The notes below the pieces were generated by a model. It saw only the letters and a program-made list of their open reading frames with translations. It was not told the origin of the DNA and made no database searches. The position numbers and the translations under genes were made by a program. Shown here one piece after another: positions 55,641-64,000 of a DNA stretch of 64,000 bases. The stretch spans positions 248,001-312,000 of the forward strand of contig WNNJ02003776.1 in the NCBI GenBank assembly GCA_012934845.2, given 5' to 3'. The stretch comes from Pomphorhynchus laevis. Taxonomy: Eukaryota; Acanthocephala; Palaeacanthocephala; Echinorhynchida; Pomphorhynchidae. Each line of letters starts with the position of its first letter. Positions within the stretch are counted from its first letter, which is position 1.

Positions 55641-55733
55641 CTGGTAAGAGTGAATGGAGTGACGAGCAGTTTCTTAGCGCTCTCTTAGTTTGCTCTCTTA
55701 TTAAGCATACGGAAGAGCCGAACCCAGGTATTA
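55629..55733 (+). pseudogene. Short LINE N-terminus-like fragment with 2A-like word
   Basis: MSGTGKSEWSDEQFLSALLV, then CSLIKHTEEPNPGI. The E-x-N-P-G word recalls the ribosome-skipping 2A motif at LINE ORF starts (DxExNPGP), but the final proline is isoleucine. It is cut by the following Naiad unit. Confidence 0.35.
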
Positions 55734-55734
55734 A

Positions 55735-56011
55735 ATCAGCTAACTGAGTCTACGTATTGTTATATAATTATAAAATAAACAAAACATAATAATGCTAAAT
55801 CAAAATTTAATAATTAAATAATAAAATTAATAATTGTTTTTAGATTTTCTATAATTTAAATCAAGTTAGAAAAATAAAAAATAAAAAATAAAAAATTGAA
55901 ATTTTAAATAAAAATCATTTTTATGAATTGACTAATAAATAACAGACGTTGTATCAGAATAAGAATTAGAGGTCATCAGGAGGAACTGCTATGCTATCAG
56001 GTTTCGGCCCC
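55735..56011 (-). mobile_element. Naiad 3' unit, inverted, truncated in the structured motif
   Basis: Begins with CAGCTAACTGAGTCTACGTA (55737) and stops inside the structured motif (55963-56011), at its GGGGCC word. The joint lies in the unpaired part of that structure. Confidence 0.7.
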
Positions 56012-56394
56012 AAAATTGTGACTTCTAACGCTTGCCGGACACAAATCCCTCAGAGTCTGATCGGTAAGGTAGTCCGCCGTCACGCATCATCAGGAAGCTT
56101 GCACAAGGTGTACAAGCTGTTTCGACAACTTGTACACCATGTTTCGGCAGCTTGTACTATTTTAAATTGTGTATTCTATCTCTTTAATTTTTTAAGCCTT
56201 TAATATTTTAAATTGATAAAGTAGCATTTCCACCTGATGATCTCTATGCTTTATTCATATACATCGTATATTATTTATTAACGTAGACATAATTATCTGA
56301 TCTGATTTATCAGAGGATATACGTAGTTATCATGTATTTGGCCTGCTGCTATGTTAATTCGAGGAATAGGGAATTTATTCAATGTATACATCGA
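56012..56394. other. Unassigned stretch with inverted words and a motif scrap
   Basis: TGTACAAGCTG / CAACTTGTACA inverted words at 56108-56140; a partial structured-motif start (CTGCTATGTTAATTCGAGGA) at 56348; a palindrome at 56385-56410. No frame. Confidence 0.45.
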
Positions 56395-56592
56395 TGTATT
56401 CGAATAGAAATTCGAATACATCGTATGTTATTTATTAGTCAATTCATAAAAATTGATTTTTATTTTAAATTTCAATTTTAAATTTTAAGTTTATATAAAT
56501 ATTAATTGTATAAAATCTTATATAATTATTTATTATTTATATTTATTTTTAATTTATATATAGTATAACATACTAAAGCTCAGCTAGCTGAC
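56395..56592 (+). mobile_element. Naiad 3' tail
   Basis: TTATTAGTCAATTCATAAAA to CTCAGCTAGCTGACCTG (56571-56587), without ORF or structured motif. Confidence 0.6.
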
Positions 56593-56992
56593 CTGATTTA
56601 AATAATATTTTGAACTATTAAATAATTATGAATAATTATATGTTATAATAATGATAATTATTATAACATAATTAATAATTATAATTATTATAACATAATT
56701 AATAATTATAATTATAATTAATCATAATTATAAAAAAAGTTTGAGAAATAATAAAAAAAGTTTGAGATATAATATAAAGTTTGTTTAAAAAAAGTTTGAG
56801 ATATAATAACATACAATCGTCCAGCTTTTAGATCAGATAAATATTATAAAACATTTTAACGAGAAATATTCTCGATGAGTAACTAACAAACATAACAAAC
56901 ATAACAAACATCTTACAATCCTTCGAATTTTTTAATCCATCAATAACAAAGAATCACTGTGCTCAGTATCAACGCTCTGAAATCGACGCTAC
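56593..56992. other. AT-rich stretch and presumed 5' region of the RLE family I LINE
   Basis: ATAATTAT-type simple sequence to about 56730, GTTTGAGATATAATA words repeated three times at 56745-56805, then moderate GC up to the LINE start. The LINE 5' boundary is not defined. Confidence 0.4.
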
Positions 56993-57310
56993 ATGCCTAG
57001 AGGAATACTTTATTCGCTATCAAAATGCTGCAACTGCAACACGAGTGCAGCCAAATGTATTCGCTGTAAATGTGCGCGCAATTCGAAACCTTGCACAACG
57101 TGCTCTGCTCCTAACTGCTCCAGGAAAAACCCGGTGCTGTCCACACACGCGTCTACCAATGTCCAACTTACATCGCACTTACGTGCTACATCTGAAACTC
57201 AAAACGTTGGAACAAAAAGTCCGCAGAACATTCTTCAGACAGATAACTGCAACCATCTCGCAACTCCAATCTTCATCAGATACTCTCTCGGTGGAGTCGA
57301 TATTGCATGA
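56993..57310 (+). pseudogene. RLE family I N-terminal Cys-rich domain
   Basis: From ATG 56993: CCNCNTSAAKCIRCKCARNS, then KPCTTCSAPNCSRKNP. The C-x2-C...C-x2-C-x-C...C-x2-C spacing resembles a compact zinc-binding or DNA-binding module and recurs in the copy at 47.7 kb. The frame differs from that of the RT; a frameshift lies between about 57140 and 57260. Confidence 0.7.
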
Positions 57311-59399
57311 AGTTATTCTATGGAAACCAAACCTGTTTAGACTACCAAGATGCATCGGATCTAAGCGATTTATCTCAGAGCTTGCACGGATATATGAATT
57401 AGCATCCACAAACGATTGCTCGCTTTCACTCGCGGTTGTCATCAGTCAGTTTATCCTCCAACGCCCTGCTAAAGCGAACCCTAAGCAACTAAAACAAATT
57501 CTCGATCGCAGACTTGATTGTTGGACAAGCGGAGATATGCAAACGCTACTCAACGAAGCTCGTTTTCTCCAGTCTCAGTCTTCCCACAAGCTATATGATC
57601 CTCTAAATAATGATATTCTGAAAACTGTTCAGAAGCTTGTTCTTGGTGGGAAGATGACAGCTGCTGTCAAATTACTTGAATCAAATGATGGTACAGGGCA
57701 TCCTCTTCGAATAGACGAAATAATAGACGGCCAAACAGTGAGACAAATTCTTATTGATAAGCATCCGATGGCTTCAGCAAAATCTGATGACGCCATTCTG
57801 CGCAGGCCTATCGATGACATTCCTGAGTTTCACCCAGTTGCATTTGATTCTATTGACTTTGAACTGATCGTTGCCAACTCTAAGAAAGTAAAGGGAGGAG
57901 CAAGCCCGTCCGGATTAGATGCAAGAGCATGGCATCGAATGTTGGTTGACTTTGGGGCAGAATCGAAACGTCTAGCTGAATCACTTGCATCTTTCGCTCG
58001 ACAATTAGCATTAAATCCAATCTCACAGGAGTCGATGACAGCCTTCACCGCTAGTCGCCTTATTCCTCTTAGCAAAAATCCTGGCGTACGTCCTATAGGA
58101 ATAGGAGATGTTTCCAGACGCATTATATCTAAATCAATATTGAAAATAATATCACCCCAACTGCAAACAATATGCGGGAACGTCCAATTCTGCGCCTCGC
58201 AGCGTGCTGGCACCGAATGTGTTATTCACGGTATTCGTGACTCGTTGAAGAGAAATCCTACATTCGTGCTACTCACAATAGATGCTGACAACGCATTCAA
58301 CAGAGTGAATAGAATGATCGCTCTCTCAAACATGCCAAATATCTGTCCAGCATTGAACACAGTCCTTTCTAACCTATACAGAAAGCCGACACTGCTAACA
58401 ATTGACAGTGAATTCTTACTATCTGCTGAAGGATTTACACAGGGCGACGTCTTTTCGATGGCAGAATTTGCCTCTGCAACACTTCCGTTACTACTCCGTA
58501 TCAAAAGAACTTGCCCAAACATAAAACAGTTATGGTACGCAGACGACGGCAACCTCATAGGTTCCCCACAAGATGTCATTGAAGCATTTAAGTTGCTTCA
58601 ATCCTTCGGCCCCTCATATGGCGTACACTTGAATCCGGGAAAATGCAAGGTATATTCCAACGGGAACGACATCTCGACTTTCCAATCGTTACTTGATAAC
58701 GCTAGAGTCTCCATCGTTGAGGATGACTTACTCGTTCTTGGAGTACCAATCGGATCAGCCGAATACATAGAGACGTTTATACGATCATCAGTTTCTTCCC
58801 TTTGCACATTAGTGTCACAGTTGAAGAAAGTAGGAGAGTTAGACACTCAGGTTGCATACGTGTGCTTAATTAGGTCTATTCAGCATAAATGGACACATAC
58901 TCAACGATGCTATGAATGCCCCATTGCGTGGTTCGCACCTCTGACACTGAAACTAAAGTCTACAACATCACATCTTTTTGATATTGATATTTCTCAAGAC
59001 GATATCTTATGGCGCACATGCCAGTTGAGTTTTCGCAACGGCGGTTTATGCATTAGAGATCCGTCCACGTTACCAAGCAACGAATATCGATCATCGACCT
59101 CAGTGTGTGAGCCAAGCATACAAGGATATATTGACTCGGTACTTAATTCTATGCAGGAGACAATTATTAAAAATCTACGGGCAGCAAAAGCCTCTAGTGA
59201 AAAGCTTGACCAAGAAGATATTTTGAGCAATGCGAGTGGAATTCTGTGTACCGCAATTGAGCATGCTTCAACAACAGGGGCTTCGTCATGGCTATCCGGA
59301 TATCCTACATTCGATCGAGCAACTCGATTAAGTAACATCGAGTTTTGTGATTCTATTTCTTCTAGATACGGAATTACGCCTAAATCCGCACCAACTTAA
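57045..59399 (+). CDS. RLE family I reverse transcriptase
   Basis: Open for 784 codons. Homology with other copies starts at about residue 85 (HEVILWKPNLFRLPRCIGSK). The RT shows SRLIPLSKNPGVRPIGIGD (motifs 1-2, about 340), LLTIDADNAFNRVNRM (motif A, about 407), GFTQGDVFSMAEF (motif B, about 463) and LWYADDGNLIG (motif C, about 496); all catalytic aspartates are intact. The ATG at 57045 is probably not the real start, since the true N-terminus is in another frame. It ends at TAA 59397-59399, with the endonuclease continuing in the same frame. Confidence 0.85.
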   Translation: MQPNVFAVNVRAIRNLAQRALLLTAPGKTRCCPHTRLPMSNLHRTYVLHLKLKTLEQKVRRTFFRQITATISQLQSSSDTLSVESILHEVILWKPNLFRLPRCIGSKRFISELARIYELASTNDCSLSLAVVISQFILQRPAKANPKQLKQILDRRLDCWTSGDMQTLLNEARFLQSQSSHKLYDPLNNDILKTVQKLVLGGKMTAAVKLLESNDGTGHPLRIDEIIDGQTVRQILIDKHPMASAKSDDAILRRPIDDIPEFHPVAFDSIDFELIVANSKKVKGGASPSGLDARAWHRMLVDFGAESKRLAESLASFARQLALNPISQESMTAFTASRLIPLSKNPGVRPIGIGDVSRRIISKSILKIISPQLQTICGNVQFCASQRAGTECVIHGIRDSLKRNPTFVLLTIDADNAFNRVNRMIALSNMPNICPALNTVLSNLYRKPTLLTIDSEFLLSAEGFTQGDVFSMAEFASATLPLLLRIKRTCPNIKQLWYADDGNLIGSPQDVIEAFKLLQSFGPSYGVHLNPGKCKVYSNGNDISTFQSLLDNARVSIVEDDLLVLGVPIGSAEYIETFIRSSVSSLCTLVSQLKKVGELDTQVAYVCLIRSIQHKWTHTQRCYECPIAWFAPLTLKLKSTTSHLFDIDISQDDILWRTCQLSFRNGGLCIRDPSTLPSNEYRSSTSVCEPSIQGYIDSVLNSMQETIIKNLRAAKASSEKLDQEDILSNASGILCTAIEHASTTGASSWLSGYPTFDRATRLSNIEFCDSISSRYGITPKSAPT

Positions 59400-60005
59400 T
59401 GTAAATGTAGGCAGATTAATACAGTTGCCCATGCTCTCTCATGCCCATTCGGTGGTCTTCCGTCGATGCGACACGATGCCGTGCGCGATTTTATTGCCTA
59501 TCAGCTAACAGAAACATCGTATAACGTACAAGTCGAGCCGCTGCTTACACCAGTCCCGCCAAACTTTGACTTTAGAAACGGCTCAACGACAAAAGACCGT
59601 GATGCTAGGCTCGACATTGCATGCTCAGGGTTGTATGGTGATAGGAGTGAGCGAACTTTCTTCGACATTTGCGTGTTTAACGCTTTCGCTCAGTCCAACT
59701 CCTCCAAGACACCAGAGTCCTGCTATAAGTACCACCAACAGCGAAAGCGCAGTAAATATCTCGAAAGAATAACAGAGTTCGAGCGGGGGTCTCTTGTACC
59801 CGCCGTCTTCTCATTCTCAGGTGGAAGCGGTGAAAATGCCACACAACTTTTAAGACGGATCGCATCTAAATTGGCAAATAAGCGAGCAAGCAGATACCCC
59901 GACGAGCTTACAAAGCTTAGAACGCGTCTAGGCCTATTACTTGCAAAAATGACATCGCGATGCATCAGAGGAACGCGATCTGCAATCGGACGTCCAGAAT
60001 TTTGA
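59400..60005 (+). CDS. RLE family I restriction-like endonuclease, in frame after one stop
   Basis: Directly after the TAA the same frame reads CKCRQINTVAHALSCPFGGL, the CCHC knuckle of R2-type endonucleases, then RHDAVRDF. Next come DARLDIACSGLYGDR and ERTFFDICVFN, the two acidic active-site boxes, where R2 has RPD and D. A conserved 100-residue tail ends RCIRGTRSAIGRPEF. The first usable ATG is 59466. This domain nicks the target DNA for reverse transcription in this LINE group. Confidence 0.8.
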   Translation, partial: CKCRQINTVAHALSCPFGGLPSMRHDAVRDFIAYQLTETSYNVQVEPLLTPVPPNFDFRNGSTTKDRDARLDIACSGLYGDRSERTFFDICVFNAFAQSNSSKTPESCYKYHQQRKRSKYLERITEFERGSLVPAVFSFSGGSGENATQLLRRIASKLANKRASRYPDELTKLRTRLGLLLAKMTSRCIRGTRSAIGRPEF

Positions 60006-60205
60006 ACCCAAACTGAACTTAATTATCATTTACGGGCCCATTTGCGGGTAACCCAGAGATTGTAAAATAATAATAATAGATTAAAAAAATTAATCATAAT
60101 TATAATAATCATAATTATGAGAGAATTTATTATACCTCTTTACCTTTCGGTACTGGGTAAACAAAATAAATACACCAAAAGTTTATCAATTTTATAAATT
60201 GTATT

Positions 60206-62110
60206 TCAAAATCTTCTCCTACTGTCAATATCGGATAGTGACATATTTTTCAAAATTGGGCAAGTGAAGATATGCAGGTTAGATGCGCATTCATTTTTGC
60301 AAAGAACACAAATGCACAAAGAGCACCGTGCATGTACTGGAATTCTAATAGCGCAGAATTTATCGTGATATCCATGGACAGATGCTCTCCAGATCAGCGG
60401 TATTTTCCTTGCACAGGGTTCTCTCCATTTAGTCTGAAAGAATGCCGGAGTAAGATAAAATTCAGAATCCAATGACGTCGTCTTTCGAAAGAACATGTTC
60501 AGGTTAGTAGTAAATGATGCAGTGTGTTCAAGATTAAATGTTGAGCATATGTATTTAGAGCAAGGTTCTAACGATGATAGTATCGCTATAACCGATGAAG
60601 AACATTTTGGTGAGACTCCAACAATTCGCTTCACGAATCTCCATTGACACCTGTCCAACTGCTGAAAATTGAAGGGACTTAAATCCGACCAGATAACTGG
60701 CAAAGCATATGAAACTATGGGAAGCAACATACTTCGAAAATACCGGAGGGCTCCTGAGAAATATAAAGAACCTAAGTTTTTTGCATAAGAGGTTGCTACA
60801 ACTAACTTCGAGGATTTACGATGTAGGTGTTCAGTAAATGACCATTTCGACGAAAGTAATACTCCCAAATAATTGTAACTATTGCAGAATTCTAAATCTA
60901 CATTGCCTATTCTCAGCATGTCACATCGACGCAAAGGTCCACCTAACCGAAATTTAAGGGCTTTCGATTTATTTACATTCACCGTCAACTGATTTGATAA
61001 ACAATAGGATGACAGAGCATCTAACGCACTTTGAGCGGATAAAAGATCTTTGGCTAATATTACTAGATCGTCGGCATAGAGGGTACAAGAGACTTCATTC
61101 GATGCATGACGAAGATGCATAGGCAAATCCATAACAAAAAAAGGAAAATAATATAGGGCTGAGTGGATCTCCCTGTAAAACACCGCGATTAGCAAAAAAA
61201 TCAGAGGTGTTGATACCATCAGATACTTTAAGGCGATTAGGCTGAAGCACAGAATAAATAAGATACAAAAAGCGACCACTAACGGACACTGGTGGAAAGT
61301 TTATCAAGTAACAAAGAACGATTCACTGTGTCAAATGCTCGCTCAAAGTCAACAAAAGTAGCATACAACGGTCTACGATTAGCGAAACAATTGGTGACTT
61401 CGTCACGGACATGCTTTATTGCATCGGACGTTGACCTTTTCGGGCGGAATCCATACTGCTCCGTAGGTAAGAGATGCTCGCGAAACTTAATAAGGCGCAT
61501 ATACATTATATGAGTCAATAACTTATAACTGTGATTCAATATCGCAATCCCCCTGTACGCATCCAGTGAATCATAGTCACCTTTGCCCTTATGCAGGATC
61601 TTAATTACACCGTCGCGCCACGAAATCGGAAACGGATGACCTGCAAGAAGTAGATTGAAAAGTTCTGTCCAGTAGTCTATCAAAATATCGATAGTCGACT
61701 TTAACTGTTCTACGCATAATTGATCTAACCCGGCAGCTTTATGATCTTTTAAGATTGATAGGGATCTTACGACTTCAAATGGCGTAAAAGGTAAATTCAG
61801 AGGATCTGAACCGTATATTGAATTTATGCATGAAACTGAAGATAAACGTACAGGCATGTCTTCTAATATTGAATGGCGCAAAATAGATTGGAAGTGTGCT
61901 TTCCAATTTTCGATTTGAATCCTGTTATATGTTCCAATGTTAGCTTTCTTAAGTATCCACGGTGTCGACTCCGCCTTAGACAATTCCCGTCGTTCAATCT
62001 CTAAACGTCGTTCTCTACGATACATCGATACAAGTTTAACGTAAAGCCTACGTAAATCTACAAAATCTTTCCTTACCGTTAAATCGAACCGATAACTTTT
62101 ATTTAATTGA
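60206..62110 (-). pseudogene. LINE W ORF2, reverse transcriptase
   Basis: The first frame (to 61279) gives WRDGVIKILHKGKGDYDSLD, YRGIAILNHSYKLLTHIMYM and FVDFERAFDTVNRSLLL (motif A). A second gives NRGVLQGDPLSPILFSFF (motif B), and a third GHLR... then CTLYADDLVILAK (motif C) and the thumb to a C-x2-C...H...C knuckle (CICVLCKNECASNLHIFTCP). Two frameshifts, near 61290 and 61130. Catalytic residues intact. Confidence 0.8.
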
Positions 62111-62995
62111 ATTAAATGTTGCTGGAACTGTTTAAATCAAGCGGGTTTTACTAGGTATGAGTTTTTTTTTGGAATAGTCGGATTCATATCTACAAGCCGA
62201 TAGAAGGGTGGAAATTACAGAAGTAATGCTGTTCCCCAGTTCTCCTGATCTAAGGAATTGAAAAGCTAGATTTATTTGACTATAATCAATTGCTGAAGTA
62301 CATAATTTCCTGCTAGGTTGACGGGGCAAATCTATTGATTGTATGTTGCATATGCAATCGAAAATACACGAGACAGGTTTGTGTTTACGAACTAACGCCC
62401 ATTTTGAAGATAGTACTAGCCCTATATGTCTTACATGCACGTTAGTAAATATGATGTCTATACAGCTTTTACCTGTAGAAGATTCGTAGGACCAATTTTC
62501 ATTAGGGACGTATAACTTTAGATTTATAGACTTAAAGTAATTGACAAGAATTCGCAATTTTCCTGTGATTGGACTGGTGAATCTTGCATTAAAATCTCCT
62601 GCGATAATTATCGGGACTGTGCTGTTTAGAGTTGAAAGAAGCTGAGAAATTTCGTCAATTATATCTGCCGCGGTAAGTGTGGGTTTGAAATAGCATGCGA
62701 TAAAAGTGATGACAGGTGTTTCAAGCAGTATAGAATTCAGCAAATACCTACATTGCCAATCCCTGAAGGCCCTATTTAAACCTAAAATTATTCCACCCGC
62801 GGGGCGACCACGAATGCCCAATAAAGCAGGATTGTCAAATGTATAAAAACCAGGTAAAGAATAATTATTAGTAAACATGGTCTCTAATAGTACCACAACG
62901 TGAAAGGTATCGAACCAGGATTCAATACCTTGCTCGATCAAAGACGCCAAACCTTCCACATTAAATAGTAACAGTCTAAAAGACTTGTGGTGCTC
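62111..62995 (-). pseudogene. LINE W ORF2, AP-type endonuclease
   Basis: Reads HHKSFRLLLFNVEGLASLIE (start region), VVVLLETMFTN (ETW-type motif), GIRGRPAGGIILG, AGDFNARF (about 62590) and IDIIFTNVHVRHIGLVLSSK. The terminal SDH-type motif is weak (KHKPVSC). The frame ends at about 62132; after a stop, reading resumes toward RT. Confidence 0.75.
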
Positions 62996-63123
62996 ACAAA
63001 CCTGACTACCACTTCTTGCAGAAGAGGATAGTCATATAGACGACCCATCCATTAATGAGGAATTAACGGGTGTTGTGCCTACCTTTCCATTATTCGGTCT
63101 ACGAACAATTTGAAAATTTCTAA

Positions 63124-64000
63124 TTATGTAATTACTATTTGGGTTTGCAAGTCTTTTCTCTTGTAGCTGTTTGCGCAGAACCTGATTGGCAACACGCTCT
63201 TCGGGGGAAAATCAGGCATGATGTAAACATTCCTAAAACGATCAACTTTTCTCAATTTATAAGAGTTTGATAAAACGTTGCTGGCCGTTACCTCGTCCGT
63301 TGAAACTAAAGTCCACGGAGGAATGTCTGTTCTTTTGGCTGGAAGTCGATGGACCTTAATTGAAAATTTTGCAGTTATTTGAGTGCCTACAGCGGATAAA
63401 ATGTCTCTAACACTAGCTTCATCATCCGCTGTATTTGGTAGATTGCGTATAATAAAATTTGACGAGCGCAAAGCTGATTTTTTGCAACTGTTAATGATTT
63501 CCAACGGGGAGCAGATACTTGATTTAATATTAGAAGTGGCAAGGATAGAACGCGTTACTTCTCTACGTACTACACTTGCGAAACTACGATTCTGAAATGG
63601 AGAGGGTTTGTGAGATGATAGATTTTGAGAAAGGTTAGAAGATATTTCCTTGGATTGTGCTAATTTTAGTTCATCGATCTTAGCCTCCAAATTGCTTATA
63701 GCAACATTCGCCTGTTCTAAGGATTGTTCTATAGTTGTAATGCGTTTTGCAGCACAAATTCCACAGATGAATCGCTGAAGAAAGAAATCTCGAGATACCC
63801 TACGAGGAGACTTGACAACAGTATATAAAGAACAACCAAAACCGTCACATTTCAATTCAAATGACACGTACTCGCTAGAATCATCGTGACTTAACGGAAT
63901 GGAATTAAGCTTATCTACGCTACGTGCAGTAAGCTGAGACAAGTATGCAGATATGGGAGCATCAATAGAAGAATTCGCACGGTTGGAACACCTGCTACCA
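63124..64000 (-). CDS. LINE W ORF1, N-terminus outside the window
   Basis: The frame is open from the right edge to the stop at 63124. A zinc-binding region (KCDGFGC ... FICGICAAKR, half-PHD-like) is followed by a coiled coil (IEQSLEQANVAISNLEAKID) and a C-terminal region with NFIIRNLPNTADDEASVRDI and FSIKVHRLP, like the RRM-related domain of LINE ORF1 proteins. It should bind element RNA as a multimer. About 290 residues are visible. Confidence 0.75.
   Translation of the reverse strand, partial: GSRCSNRANSSIDAPISAYLSQLTARSVDKLNSIPLSHDDSSEYVSFELKCDGFGCSLYTVVKSPRRVSRDFFLQRFICGICAAKRITTIEQSLEQANVAISNLEAKIDELKLAQSKEISSNLSQNLSSHKPSPFQNRSFASVVRREVTRSILATSNIKSSICSPLEIINSCKKSALRSSNFIIRNLPNTADDEASVRDILSAVGTQITAKFSIKVHRLPAKRTDIPPWTLVSTDEVTASNVLSNSYKLRKVDRFRNVYIMPDFPPKSVLPIRFCANSYKRKDLQTQIVIT

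Larger units (their letters stand above)
56993..60078 (+). mobile_element. RLE family I LINE (R2-superfamily), best copy
   Basis: One protein-coding unit: Cys-rich N-terminus, RT, zinc knuckle and restriction-like endonuclease, then a 70-base 3' UTR ending in an AAT repeat (60067-60078). At least six other pieces of the family lie in the window (7.4, 10.3, 21.3, 44.1, 45.6 and 48.0 kb). Only one frameshift and one stop separate it from a continuous reading frame, so it is the youngest. Confidence 0.85.
60100..64000 (-). mobile_element. LINE W, APE-type LINE with ORF1 and ORF2, runs off the window
   Basis: On the minus strand: ORF1 (from the right edge to 63124), ORF2 endonuclease (62990-62132), RT (62110-60206) and a short tail near 60100. 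ORF2 has a few frameshifts. It stands tail to tail with the RLE family I LINE. Confidence 0.8.

Noticed and set aside
56090-56160. GAAAC and CTGATGA words on the minus strand resembling another hammerhead
   Set aside because: The words are too far apart, and the flanking stems do not pair.
57179-59338. Minus-strand frames opposite the RLE family I RT
   Set aside because: They are shadows of the RT frame, which has clear motifs.
1-64000. CRISPR array, prokaryotic operons or rRNA genes
   Set aside because: The repeats have no CRISPR spacing, the genes have introns and retroelement domains, and no rRNA-like sequence was seen.

Overview
This is an AT-rich metazoan nuclear window made almost entirely of old and younger retroelements, with a few host-gene pieces between them. 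The evidence for an animal is GT-AG introns, a spliced bZIP transcription factor gene, a ubiquitin-specific protease tail, LINEs with apurinic-type or restriction-like endonucleases, Penelope-like elements (PLEs) and a Gypsy element. Two bZIP introns are only 44 and 53 bases, which suggests a compact invertebrate genome. I cannot assign a phylum.

Layout. 0-3.2 kb: LINE X (zinc-knuckle ORF1, endonuclease/RT ORF2). 3.2-7.3 kb: PLE tails around a decayed LINE of restriction-like-endonuclease (RLE) family II. 7.4-12.5 kb: two RLE family I 3' ends, a ubiquitin protease tail joined to a PLE endonuclease remnant, and one unassigned exon candidate. 12.7-20.1 kb: a whole-looking young Gypsy with 84-bp LTRs nested in an older broken relative, then a third Gypsy fragment. 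20.1-25.7 kb: LINE tails, an RLE family I copy, and PLE and Naiad pieces. 26-34.8 kb: a second LINE X, a nearly full-length Naiad-type PLE, a tRNA-like SINE candidate, a CR1/L2-like LINE, another Naiad half and a canonical PLE. 35.4-36.7 kb: a tandem array of about 304-bp units, each carrying a type III hammerhead ribozyme. 37.2-43.4 kb: the bZIP gene on the minus strand, its long introns filled with Naiad debris. 44-48.6 kb: RLE family I copies and a type I hammerhead. 49-54 kb: two APE-type LINEs. 54-57 kb: a small exon candidate, PLE, Naiad and RLE family II scraps. 57-60.1 kb: the best RLE family I copy. 60.1-64 kb: a minus-strand LINE W running off the window.

Three self-cleaving-RNA signals stand out. 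First, the 304-bp array carries a type III hammerhead with an intact core in one unit. Second, a conventional type I hammerhead lies in a dispersed repeat near 44.8 kb. Third, the Naiad 3' regions carry a conserved ~73-base structure, present in at least seven copies. It has hammerhead core words and three matching helices, but with the strand segments in an order no known hammerhead type uses. Naiads are described in the literature as lacking canonical hammerheads, so this is the main candidate for something new; catalysis is inference only.

Short snap-back palindromes occur at many element joints. They may reflect PLE integration, template switching, or amplification/assembly artefacts.
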